In this document: positions 27,066 to 34,684 of the stretch, piece after piece
How positions within the stretch are numbered: position 1 is the first letter of the stretch
Layout: each line of letters starts with the position of its first letter
Assembly (NCBI RefSeq): GCF_009928525.1
Contig: NZ_JAABOK010000010.1
Coordinates: forward strand, 124,001 to 188,000
Origin: Chitinophaga solisilvae
Lineage (GTDB): Bacteria; Bacteroidota; Bacteroidia; Chitinophagales; Chitinophagaceae
Reading direction: 5' to 3'
DNA length: 64,000 bases
Made by a program: the position numbers and the translations under genes
Notes under the pieces: model-generated
The model's database searches: none
Seen by the model: the letters and a program-made list of their open reading frames with translations, nothing else
What the model was told of the DNA's origin: nothing

Positions 27066-27701
27066 ATGAGTATAGTAAGAGAAAAACAAGTTGCAGAGAA
27101 ATTACTGCAGGTGCAGGCGGTTAAATTAAGTCCTGCCCAGCCTTTTACATGGGCTTCCGGATGGAAATCTCCCATCTATTGCGATAACAGGAAGATTTTA
27201 TCTTATCCTTATGTGCGCGATTATGTGAAATCAGAATTGTGCAATGTGGTATTTGAAACCTTCCCGGATGCCGCTGTTATTGCGGGTGTAGCTACTGCGG
27301 GTATACCTCATGGGGCCCTCGTAGCGGATCAGCTGAAACTGCCTTTTATCTATGTACGTTCCAAGCCGAAAGAGCATGGTATGGGCAATCAGATAGAAGG
27401 GGTGTTGCAGCCTGGTCAGCCGGTAGTGGTAGTGGAAGACCTGATTTCAACCGGTAAAAGCAGCCTGGAAGCCGTACAGGCTATCCGTGCGGCCGGTGGT
27501 GAAGTAATCGGCATGGTGTCTATCTTCAATTATGGTTTTGATGTGGCCGTAAAAGCATTTGAAGCAGCAGGCGTACCTTTCCATTCCCTGAGCAATTACA
27601 GTGCAATGATAACACTGGCAGAAGAGAAAGGAATTGTGTCTGCTGATGAAATCGCTACCCTGCAGGCCTGGAGAAGCGCTCCGGATCAATGGGGGAAATA
27701 G
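27066..27701 (+). CDS. pyrE: Orotate phosphoribosyltransferase
   Basis: The 211-residue enzyme joins orotate and PRPP to form OMP in pyrimidine synthesis. It shows FTWASGWKSPIYCDNRK near the N-terminus, the flexible-loop region VRSKPKEHGMGNQIEG and the PRPP-binding VVVVEDLISTGKSSLEA (about 119-135). TAATTTTG at 27050-27057 matches the TAnnTTTG promoter element but sits only 9 bases before the ATG, so if used the transcript would be nearly leaderless. Confidence 0.95.
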   Translation: MSIVREKQVAEKLLQVQAVKLSPAQPFTWASGWKSPIYCDNRKILSYPYVRDYVKSELCNVVFETFPDAAVIAGVATAGIPHGALVADQLKLPFIYVRSKPKEHGMGNQIEGVLQPGQPVVVVEDLISTGKSSLEAVQAIRAAGGEVIGMVSIFNYGFDVAVKAFEAAGVPFHSLSNYSAMITLAEEKGIVSADEIATLQAWRSAPDQWGK

Positions 27702-27751
27702 CGTTATTGAATATTACTTTTTTTGTATATTCGGATGTTAAATTCTAAACT

Positions 27752-28129
27752 ATGCGAATCATAAAATTAGTGGTGCTGTTACTGGTAGCGGCTGTGGGCA
27801 TGGCTACCGCGCAGCAGAAAAAGAAATCGCTGCTGACAGCCAAAATCAGCACGCCAACTGTACAATGTGAATCCTGTAAGAACCGTATCGAAAGATATAT
27901 GTCACAGGAAGAAGGGGTGGAATCCGTGAAGGTGGATATTAAAAAACATATCACCACCATTAAGTACTGGGACGACCGCACCAACATTGAAAATGTAAAG
28001 ACCGGCATCGCCAATGCAGGTTATGATGCAGACAATATAACTGCCAACCCGGAATCTTACAGCAAGTTACCTACCTGCTGCAAGAAGCCTGAAGATGGCG
28101 GTGGCATGGACAAAGGAAAGAAACACTAA
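27752..28129 (+). CDS. Exported heavy-metal-associated (HMA) domain protein
   Basis: The 125-residue product has a signal peptide (VVLLLVAAVGMATA-Q) and one HMA domain with the metal-binding C-E-S-C at residues 39-42, followed by KVDIKKHITTIKYWDD. A Cys-Cys pair (LPTCCKKP) and a Lys/Gly-rich tail end the protein. HMA domains carry Cu(I) or similar soft metals between chaperones and pumps. Here the signal peptide puts the domain in the periplasm, suggesting a secreted metal carrier. No P-type ATPase or efflux gene is nearby. Confidence 0.88.
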   Translation: MRIIKLVVLLLVAAVGMATAQQKKKSLLTAKISTPTVQCESCKNRIERYMSQEEGVESVKVDIKKHITTIKYWDDRTNIENVKTGIANAGYDADNITANPESYSKLPTCCKKPEDGGGMDKGKKH

Positions 28130-28140
28130 CATAATACACA

Positions 28141-28172
28141 GGGCCGGTTCATCACCGGCCCTGCCTGTTTTT
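28141..28172 (+). terminator. Rho-independent terminator after the HMA gene
   Basis: GGGCCGGT and ACCGGCCC form an 8-bp GC stem with a 5-base loop, followed by TGCCTGTTTTT. It starts 11 bases after the HMA stop codon. Confidence 0.88.
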
Positions 28173-28270
28173 AAAATATTCTCCCTATTCACCCGCTCTC
28201 CACTTCCGGTATCCTTTTTAATCCGCTGAAACATCACCTGGCAACCCTGGATGAGCTGTTACAGCAGGCT

Positions 28271-28750
28271 ATGCCAGCAACGCTGCAGGAAGCGCTGCTG
28301 AAAACCGGTGGCTCCCAGATGGATATGTACACCGGACATTTAACGCCCGAAACTATTTTTGAAGAAATCATTGCTGCACTGCAGCAACAGGGGATTGATA
28401 CGGCAGAAAGCTATGCCGCGCACCTGGCTGCCGGCAACGGGTTTATGACGGTTGTGCTGACCGATGGCTCCCGCTGGATACTGCGGTTGTCCGACAAGCC
28501 GGCACAACCGGTTCATCTGCATCCCGGCAGATATAGCCCGCATTCGCTGCGGATTAAAGCCGCAGCCCTGAAAACAGCAATGGCCTATAAGTCGGCTATG
28601 TTGCAGGGAGTGTTAACCGGACAGCTGCTGACCGATATTAATGAAGTACGCAGGTCAGCCGGATTGTCACCTGTCCGCAGACTGGATGAAATCCGTCATA
28701 TTATCCGCATTTTGCAGCTGATCGGGTGTCCTGTATCAGAAGAAATTTAA
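28271..28750 (+). CDS. Uncharacterised 159-residue protein; start uncertain
   Basis: I do not recognise a family. The product is soluble and mostly helical, with one strand-rich core (FMTVVLTDGSRWILRLSD, about 58-75) and an Arg-rich C-terminus (RRLDEIRHIIRILQLIG). The first ATG of the frame is at 28271, but the frame is open back to 28175, immediately after the HMA terminator. Those residues look coding (F-N-P-L-K-H-H-L-A-T-L-D-E-L-L), so either a non-ATG start is used or the 5' end was lost. It overlaps the convergent LEA-like gene by 15 bases. No promoter element was found. Confidence 0.6.
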   Translation: MPATLQEALLKTGGSQMDMYTGHLTPETIFEEIIAALQQQGIDTAESYAAHLAAGNGFMTVVLTDGSRWILRLSDKPAQPVHLHPGRYSPHSLRIKAAALKTAMAYKSAMLQGVLTGQLLTDINEVRRSAGLSPVRRLDEIRHIIRILQLIGCPVSEEI

Positions 28751-29191
28751 AGCCTGTTTGGTTTCACATTTGATGGGGAAGGGAAGATATACCCCGCCTT
28801 TACCCACCTTGCATTTGCCGGTGGCTTTGATGGTCACCTCCTTGTTGGAGAATGCACTGAAAGCATTTTTGAATACGTTGGCCATATTCACTTCCAGTTT
28901 CACCGGAAAGTAGAAAGTATCCTTAGAGGGAATGTTAATGATGGTATCCTGGATAGAATGACCTACTTCCGTATCATCAAAAAACAGATCGAAGTTGGCA
29001 TCTTTCAGCTGAAGGCGGTAATTGTTGGGATTGTAATATGCCAAGGTCAGCCGTACGATACTTTTGCTCATACCCAGCTCTTCCATTTGCATATTGGCAA
29101 CTCTGACAAACTCCAGGTCCTTCATCTTTTCGCAAGAGCTCGCCATGCCCCAGATGGCAAAAATGATCAATATAAAACGGATTGCTTTCAA
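28736..29191 (-). CDS. LEA/WHy-domain-like lipoprotein
   Basis: A 151-residue lipoprotein candidate. Starting at the TTG in 29189-29191 gives MKAIRFILIIFAIWGMASSC, a normal lipoprotein signal with lipobox M-A-S-S-C. A further-upstream TTG at 29236 would add 15 charged residues in front. The mature part resembles LEA14/WHy beta-sandwich domains (VRLTLAYYNPNNYRLQLKDA, then DTFYFPVKLEVNM). Those domains are linked to stress and to envelope proteins in bacteria. The specific role is unknown. There is no ATG in the signal region, so the start remains a judgement. Confidence 0.68.
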   Translation of the reverse strand: MKAIRFILIIFAIWGMASSCEKMKDLEFVRVANMQMEELGMSKSIVRLTLAYYNPNNYRLQLKDANFDLFFDDTEVGHSIQDTIINIPSKDTFYFPVKLEVNMANVFKNAFSAFSNKEVTIKATGKCKVGKGGVYLPFPIKCETKQALNFF

Positions 29192-29236
29192 CTTTGAAAT
29201 TTTCCTCAAACCTACAGTAAAGGATTTATTTCTCAA

Positions 29237-29588
29237 ATAATGCCGGTTGAATTAGGAAACATTTAACGGGGGAATAGGGGAGAGCCCGGTTTTTGAATAG
29301 ACGATTTCATACATATAAAAAAATTGTTTCTTTATAAAATGTTGTTATCTTGGATTCCCTTCCTGTGTTCGTTTAAAATGAACGCTAAATCAACTAATAT
29401 CTTTAGTATTTTTGCACTTGCCTGATATTTCGCTTCAACCGGCTATTTACTAATTTCATTAGCATATGAATAACTTTTCTATGAATTGTTCATCAAATGC
29501 TTGAAGTTAATTGTTAAGTAGTTAACTATAAGTGAATCAGCAGGTGAAAGAATTGATTTTTACAGACGCAGGTTAAAATTTTGACATT
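29237..29588. promoter_or_regulatory. AT-rich leader region of the WbqC gene with a -7 element
   Basis: TATTTTTG at 29407-29414 matches TAnnTTTG; no TTTG lies at the ideal -33 distance. If used it would give a leader of about 170 bases before the WbqC start. The rest of this 352-base gap is AT-rich and without visible genes or stable hairpins. Confidence 0.5.
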
Positions 29589-30218
29589 ATGACAGAGAAT
29601 GCAAAAAGTGACGTATTACTTATTGAATCTCAATATTTTCCCCCAATTGATTTTTATAAAACTTTAATTGAACACGACAAATTAAAGATTGAAAAATATG
29701 AACACTATCAGAAGGTAAGTTTCCGCAACCGTTGTTATGTAGCCGGGCCAAACGGCCGCATGATCCTGAGTGTTCCGCTGACAAAAGGCAAGAACCAGCG
29801 CACTGTTATGAAGGATGTAAAAATCAGTAATGAGGAAAAATGGCAGGCGCTGCACTGGAAAACACTGGTGTCTGCTTACCGCCGCTCCCCCTGGTTCGAA
29901 TATTATGAAGCGGATCTGGAAGGACTGTTCGAACAGCCGTTTAATTTTCTGCTCGACTGGAACATCGCGTGCTTTGAATGGGTGAACAGCAGGCTCAGCA
30001 TTCAGCCGGTGGTAACCTTTACCGAGAGCTATGAAAAGGTAGTGCCCGGTATTACCGATGCCCGTGATACCATATTACCCGGTATCATTCGCGCAGATGC
30101 CCCGCAGTATACCCAGGTATTTCAGGAAAGAACCGGTTTTATTCCCGGATTGAGCATTTTGGACCTGCTTTTTTGTGAAGGAAAACAGGCATTGGCGGTG
30201 ATCAAAGGTGAGAAATAA
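29589..30218 (+). CDS. WbqC-family protein
   Basis: The 209-residue protein matches the WbqC family (LLIESQYFPPIDFYKTLI at the start; FRNRCYVAGPNGRMILSVPL; HWKTLVSAYRRSPWFEYY). WbqC-like proteins are associated with polysaccharide or glycolipid biosynthesis loci in other bacteria, but their biochemical activity is not firmly established. No sugar-transferase or O-antigen gene lies nearby, so the context gives no further hint. The start ATG is preceded by a long AT-rich leader. Confidence 0.85.
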   Translation: MTENAKSDVLLIESQYFPPIDFYKTLIEHDKLKIEKYEHYQKVSFRNRCYVAGPNGRMILSVPLTKGKNQRTVMKDVKISNEEKWQALHWKTLVSAYRRSPWFEYYEADLEGLFEQPFNFLLDWNIACFEWVNSRLSIQPVVTFTESYEKVVPGITDARDTILPGIIRADAPQYTQVFQERTGFIPGLSILDLLFCEGKQALAVIKGEK

Positions 30219-30262
30219 AATATTAAATAAATTTATTCAATCAGCTGATTTATAATTGTTTG

Positions 30263-30270
30263 TATATTTG
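30263..30270 (+). promoter_or_regulatory. Predicted -7 element upstream of the decarboxylase gene
   Basis: TATATTTG fits TAnnTTTG exactly. It would give a leader of about 185 bases. There is no TTTG at the -33 position, so the prediction is of medium strength. Confidence 0.5.
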
Positions 30271-30461
30271 CAATGGTATTTGCTTATTTTAAATTAACAC
30301 CTCTGGAAAAAAATTACTGCAGCAATCGACAAAATATTTAGATTTGCAACCAATTTTGCTGGGTTCGAACTGACGTAGGTGTGTAAACCAGGAGTTTCCA
30401 GCGAGGAAAAGGAGCATTTATCCTGTAGTTTATTTTATTACTAATTCATTTGCAGATTTAA

Positions 30462-31865
30462 ATGAACAACACCTACACAGACCTCGTTAAACAAACTTTT
30501 GAATTCCCCCAGGAGGGCTTTGAAGTTAAAGACAACTACCTGGAGTTTAACGGTTTGGACATTAAGGCGCTGATTGACAAGTATGGAACGCCATTTAAGT
30601 TGACCTACCTTCCCAAGATCGGAATGCAGATCAATAAGGCAAAGAAAATGTTCCATGATGCGATTAAAAAGAACAGGTACGACGCAAACTATTTCTATTG
30701 CTACTGCACCAAAAGTTCGCACTTCTCCTTTATTATGGAGGAAACCCTGAAACATGGAGTGCATATAGAAACGTCTTTTGCCTACGATATCGACATCGTC
30801 AACAAATTGTACGAAAGAAAGAAGATCAGCAAGGACACCTTTGTTATCTGCAATGGTTTTAAAACCAAAGCATACACCAGATCCATCGCCAGACTGATTA
30901 ACAGCGGCTTTAAGAATGTGATCCCGGTGCTGGACAACAAAGAGGAACTGGAAGATTACAAAAGGAACATCCGGAAGGACAAGGAAAAGGTGAAACTGGG
31001 TATCCGCGTTGCCGCGGAAGAAGAGCCCAGCTTCGACTTCTACACCTCCCGCCTGGGTATTCCTCCACGCGATATTCTCGAATATTACGTGGATAAAATC
31101 AAGGGAAATGAGAAGTTTGAGCTGAAAATGCTGCACTTCTTCATGAACAAGGGGATCAAAGATGATATCTACTACTGGAGCCAGTTCAACAGGGTTATCA
31201 ACCTGTACTGCCAGCTGAAGAAAATCTGCCCTGAACTCGATAGTATCAATATAGGTGGTGGATTCCCGATCAAACACTCCTTAGGGTTTGATTATGACTA
31301 CAACTATATTGTCAACGAAATTGTAGCGAACATCAAGAGCACCTGTAAAAAGAACAAAGTACCCGTACCTGATATCTATACGGAATTTGGTTCCTTCACC
31401 GTGGGCGAAAGCGGCGCCGTGATCTACAGCGTGGTGGGCGAAAAAATGCAGAACGACAGAGAGTCCTGGTATATGATAGACAGCTCTTTCATTACCACTT
31501 TACCGGATACCTGGGGAATCGGGGAGAAATTCCTGATGCTGCCTATCAACAAGTGGGACCAGGAATACCAGGAAGTGCACCTGGGTGGTCTTACCTGCGA
31601 TGGATACGACTTTTACACATCTGAAGAGCATATAAACGCTGTATTCCTGCCTAAGCAGCAGTCAACCGGCGAACCCCTCTACATCGGGTTCTTCCATACC
31701 GGCGCTTACCAGGACCAGCTCAGTGGCTACGGCGGTATCAAACACTGTCTGATACCTTCCCCGAAACACGTGATTGTAGGATACGACAAAAACGGTCAGC
31801 TGAAAGACTGGTTGTATGCCAAAGAACAATCTGCTCAAAGCATGCTTAAAATATTGGGTTATTAA
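30462..31865 (+). CDS. Fold-type-III PLP decarboxylase, probably arginine decarboxylase
   Basis: The 467-residue enzyme has the alanine-racemase-like barrel of DAP/ornithine/arginine decarboxylases. The predicted PLP lysine is K84 in Y-C-T-K-S-S-H, where most relatives read Y-A-x-K-A-N. Other features are the phosphate-binding SINIGGGFP (about 265-273), E-F-G-S-F-T-V and T-C-D-G-Y-D, the C-terminal segment that completes the active site across the dimer. Sequences of this Bacteroidota type are usually named arginine decarboxylase, implying agmatine and polyamine synthesis. The substrate call is family knowledge, not proven here. A terminator and a very long hairpin follow. Confidence 0.8.
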   Translation: MNNTYTDLVKQTFEFPQEGFEVKDNYLEFNGLDIKALIDKYGTPFKLTYLPKIGMQINKAKKMFHDAIKKNRYDANYFYCYCTKSSHFSFIMEETLKHGVHIETSFAYDIDIVNKLYERKKISKDTFVICNGFKTKAYTRSIARLINSGFKNVIPVLDNKEELEDYKRNIRKDKEKVKLGIRVAAEEEPSFDFYTSRLGIPPRDILEYYVDKIKGNEKFELKMLHFFMNKGIKDDIYYWSQFNRVINLYCQLKKICPELDSINIGGGFPIKHSLGFDYDYNYIVNEIVANIKSTCKKNKVPVPDIYTEFGSFTVGESGAVIYSVVGEKMQNDRESWYMIDSSFITTLPDTWGIGEKFLMLPINKWDQEYQEVHLGGLTCDGYDFYTSEEHINAVFLPKQQSTGEPLYIGFFHTGAYQDQLSGYGGIKHCLIPSPKHVIVGYDKNGQLKDWLYAKEQSAQSMLKILGY

Positions 31866-31890
31866 AAAAATGGGTTAGTAATCCTACTGA

Positions 31891-31925
31891 AAGCCCCCCG
31901 ATTATTCGGGGGGCTTATTTTTTTA
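31891..31925 (+). terminator. Rho-independent terminator after the decarboxylase gene
   Basis: AAGCCCCCCG and CGGGGGGCTT pair perfectly around ATTATT, followed by ATTTTTTT. It directly abuts the composite hairpin that starts at 31921. Confidence 0.92.
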
Positions 31926-32152
31926 TTTTATTATTTAGTTATTTGAGATTTGTTTCAATAATTGGAGCCCCCGGGGGGATTTTCGGATTTTCGGATTTTT
32001 TGATTTTGAAATTTTAAAATGCAGCAAAGATCTCCGCGAATATGCTCGCTGCATTTTAAAATTTCAAAATCAAAAAATCCGAAAATCCGAAAATCCCCCC
32101 GGGGGCTCCAATTATTGAAACAAATCTCAAATAATCAAATAATAAAATAAAA
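31921..32152. repeat. Composite inverted repeat A4/C1: class C element nested in a class A element
   Basis: Arms 31921-32025 and 32048-32152 (105 bases each) are complementary with only two mismatches. The outer part carries class A sequence (TTAGTTATTTGAGATTTG at 31933-31952), then TTTCAATAATTGGAGC and a CCCCCGGGGGG block. From about 31978 the class C arm follows (GGATTTTCGGATTTT, ending ATGCAGC). The 22-base loop begins AAAGATCTCC. The same apex, with the same 22-base loop length, occurs in element C2 at 61.3 kb. It is the longest hairpin in the window. Confidence 0.95.
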
Positions 32153-32466
32153 AAAAGGCTTTCATTGCTGAAAGCCCAATCCATGGCATAGGTTAGATGA
32201 TATCCAATAGCATAAGGACAATAGGAGGATAAATTGCTGAGACAAATATACAGTGGGCTGATTTTATGGATAAGACCAAAAAGTTGTAATTTTTTTTAAC
32301 CTTATTTTAACAGTTTTGATTGGTTTAGCAATAATTTATTATTACTGCGTTTACAAATCATTAACAAAGTTAAGGCAGGGAGTGAAAAGGTATTTTTTAC
32401 TGTTCCAATGGTAGGGAAAGTGATATACGGGTAAAAAACATAATATCTCACACAGACGTGTAGGGT
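32153..32466. other. 314-base AT-rich stretch without a supported gene
   Basis: A short GGCTTTCATTGCTGAAAGCC hairpin at 32157-32176 follows the composite repeat and could act as a second terminator-like structure, though it has no T-run. The rest is AT-rich; I see no open frame of interest. Confidence 0.5.
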
Positions 32467-33300
32467 CTATTCGTCCTGTGATTCGTTCAGGTAATTGATG
32501 GCAGTACCGCATTGCTTTTCAATTTCGGTAAAACAGGCATCCAGCAGTTCCATTTCTCCTTTGACAAAAGCGGATTTGCCGGAGCGGGAAAAGCCCTTTA
32601 CCAGCAGGAACTGTTTGGTGAGGTTCTGGTTAATCAGGGACAGATGCTGTTTTTGTTTTTCCTGGGTGCGCTGCTGTTCCATCGAGATAATGTTCCGGTA
32701 GTAGCGGCCCAGGGCTCTGATCAGGAATAACATATACAGGCCGACGATAACCGGATTGGAAACGTACTGGAAGGCAGCGGAATAGCCTGGTGTGACATAG
32801 GTCTGCACGTTATTGGTTTTGATATAGGCCACCAGGCAAAGATAGGAGCAGAGCACCAGGCAGAACGCCAGCGCCGTTCGCAGGTTTGCCGTAATGTAGC
32901 TGAGCAGGATACTCATCATCCATATGGTAGCGTATTTGGGTGAGAGGTCCTGGTTATTGAAAAAGGAGGATAGTATAGGCATTACCATCGTGCTGAACGA
33001 GGTTAGCATACCTACAGATCCGGCCGCCACGCCCTTTTTCAGCAGAAACAGGCAGATGAGCAGCATGGCTGCCAGGAAGGGAATAAGTATCATATTCACT
33101 TCATTCTGACTGATCATAGCCAGTAACATAATAGGGATGAGCAGCAGGAGATAGAAAAAGATATAATCGAAGATGAGTCTGATCTTTGCCTGTTCATAAG
33201 TATCATCCGTACGTATCAGCACCTTGCCGATAACCGCCTTTTCTGAGCCGCGGTAAATGCTCCTGGTAAATAACCAGGCTTCCTTAATTTGCTTTGCCAT
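32467..33300 (-). CDS. Six-helix membrane protein resembling a sensor kinase input module without a kinase
   Basis: The 277-residue protein has about six membrane helices between residues 42 and 205, then a Gln/Lys-rich coiled segment (MEQQRTQEKQKQHLSLIN) and a cytoplasmic tail of about 50 residues ending NYLNESQDE. The layout copies the membrane half of the hybrid kinase at 406-2199, where an equivalent helix bundle and coil lead into the H-box. Here no H-box, N-box or ATP-binding motif exists, and no kinase lies next door. It could be a partner or decoy sensor, or the remains of a truncated kinase. I do not recognise a named family. Confidence 0.7.
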   Translation of the reverse strand: MAKQIKEAWLFTRSIYRGSEKAVIGKVLIRTDDTYEQAKIRLIFDYIFFYLLLLIPIMLLAMISQNEVNMILIPFLAAMLLICLFLLKKGVAAGSVGMLTSFSTMVMPILSSFFNNQDLSPKYATIWMMSILLSYITANLRTALAFCLVLCSYLCLVAYIKTNNVQTYVTPGYSAAFQYVSNPVIVGLYMLFLIRALGRYYRNIISMEQQRTQEKQKQHLSLINQNLTKQFLLVKGFSRSGKSAFVKGEMELLDACFTEIEKQCGTAINYLNESQDE

Positions 33301-33376
33301 GGGAGCTCGCTTGAATGAGCAAATTATCGTATTAATAGACTTCGCGGGATTAAACGTTTGTGTGAATTATACACAT

Positions 33377-33408
33377 AAAAAAAGAGACGCCGGATGGCGC
33401 CTCTTTTA
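33377..33408 (-). terminator. Rho-independent terminator after hsp20
   Basis: AAAAGAG-CGCC and GGCG-CTCTTTT pair with one mismatch around GGAT. A-runs on the plus strand give the T-tail for the minus-strand hsp20 transcript. Confidence 0.85.
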
Positions 33409-33450
33409 ACCCCCATGTTTTGCAGCTTCCGGGTGGAAGCTGACTATCCC

Positions 33451-33903
33451 TTATTCCACTACTATTTCTTTAGGTGTTTCCTGCTTGTTTTCCTTTTTAG
33501 GTAAGGTCACTTTCAGGATACCATTATCGTATCTGGCCTGAATTTTACCTGCATCTACCGCATCAGAGATGCTGAAAGAACGTTTGAAAGATTTGAAATT
33601 AAATTCACGGCGCACCTGTTTGTCGCCCTCAACCTTATTTTCAGCCTTCTTCTCCGCACTGATGGTGATAGCCTTTTCATCTGCACTGATCTTGAAATCT
33701 TCTTTAGAGAAGCCCGGAGCTACTACATCCAGTACAAAGGCTTCTTTAGTCTCAACGATGTTTACCGGAGGATGTGTGGTAAAAAAGTCGTTGGTCAGAA
33801 AATCATCTTTGATATACTTGTTCCATCCACCATTGAAAATGTCTTCAACGATTCCGTTAAATGTTCTTGGGAGCGGGCTGTGGTTGAATTTTACGTGTGT
33901 CAT
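33451..33903 (-). CDS. Small heat-shock protein (Hsp20/alpha-crystallin family)
   Basis: The 150-residue ATP-independent holdase has its alpha-crystallin domain over about residues 45-140. It begins NIVETKEAFVLDVVAPGFSKEDF and contains the conserved A-x-x-x-x-G-I-L-x-V-x-L-P motif (ARYDNGILKVTLPKKE). The N-terminal arm is short (NDFFTTHPPVN). The C-terminal I-V-V-E is a variant of the I-x-I/V oligomerisation tail. The gene has its own terminator and a 240-base AT-rich divergent spacer shared with the bacilliredoxin gene, which suggests stress control, though no known heat-shock operator was recognised. Confidence 0.93.
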   Translation of the reverse strand: MTHVKFNHSPLPRTFNGIVEDIFNGGWNKYIKDDFLTNDFFTTHPPVNIVETKEAFVLDVVAPGFSKEDFKISADEKAITISAEKKAENKVEGDKQVRREFNFKSFKRSFSISDAVDAGKIQARYDNGILKVTLPKKENKQETPKEIVVE

Positions 33904-34101
33904 AGTTTCTATAATTTTTTTAGTGTGAAATCAATTTTTGTTTGATACCGGATACAGATCAAATCGGATACCATGCCACTAAAACTGCTATTTTGTTAGT
34001 AAAAACGTTACAGATTATGACATTGTGTCTGTTTGATTGTATATGTTGTGTCAAAAAGTCTTTTTTGTAGGGCATTTTTTTACTTTTTCACCCGATATCT
34101 T

Positions 34102-34109
34102 TAACTTTG
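34102..34109 (+). promoter_or_regulatory. Predicted -7 element of the bacilliredoxin gene
   Basis: TAACTTTG matches TAnnTTTG, and TTTA lies at the -33 distance. The start point would fall near 34115. This rules out the TTG at 34107 and supports ATG 34143 as the true start. Confidence 0.65.
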
Positions 34110-34142
34110 TCGAAAATTCTAACAGAAAAAAACTTAAATAAT

Positions 34143-34556
34143 ATGTATCCAGCGGAATTAGTAATGCCAATGAAGGCTGAGTTAACAGATAATGGCTTTG
34201 AAGAAATGGTAACGGTAGACAGCGTGGAAGATACCCTGAAGAAAGAAGGTACTACCCTGGTAGTAATTAACTCTGTATGTGGTTGCTCGGCAGGTACTGC
34301 CCGCCCGGGTGTATTGATGGCGGTAGCAAACAGCGAAAAGAAGCCGGACAGACTCACCACCAGCTTCGCCGGTTTTGATGTGGAAGCAGTGAAACAGATC
34401 CGTACTCACCTGCTGCCTTATCCTCCGTCTTCTCCTGCTATTGCACTGTTTAAAGATGGGCAGTTAGTACATTTCATTGAACGTCACATGATCGAAGGCC
34501 GTCCTGCCCAGATGATTGCAGCGAACCTCGCCGACGCGTTCAATCAATATTGCTAA
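34143..34556 (+). CDS. BrxA/BrxB-family bacilliredoxin
   Basis: The 137-residue thioredoxin-fold protein carries C-G-C at residues 46-48 (NSVCGCSAGTARP). In Bacillus the BrxA/B proteins remove bacillithiol from oxidised proteins; many Bacteroidota encode homologues. The C-G-C motif and the conserved R-P-G segment match the family. I chose ATG 34143 because a TTG at 34107 lies inside the predicted promoter and is not conserved in the family. It is probably monocistronic, with lgt 128 bases downstream. Confidence 0.92.
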   Translation: MYPAELVMPMKAELTDNGFEEMVTVDSVEDTLKKEGTTLVVINSVCGCSAGTARPGVLMAVANSEKKPDRLTTSFAGFDVEAVKQIRTHLLPYPPSSPAIALFKDGQLVHFIERHMIEGRPAQMIAANLADAFNQYC

Positions 34557-34684
34557 TACATTATTTTATTTCGGATTCAAATTTCGAATCTCGATTTTGC
34601 ATCGTACTTTGGTGGTTTGATTTTCCTTTTGATTAAATTCGGCTTTGTTCATAGGAAAACTCAGATCACCAATTTTTTTTGGCT

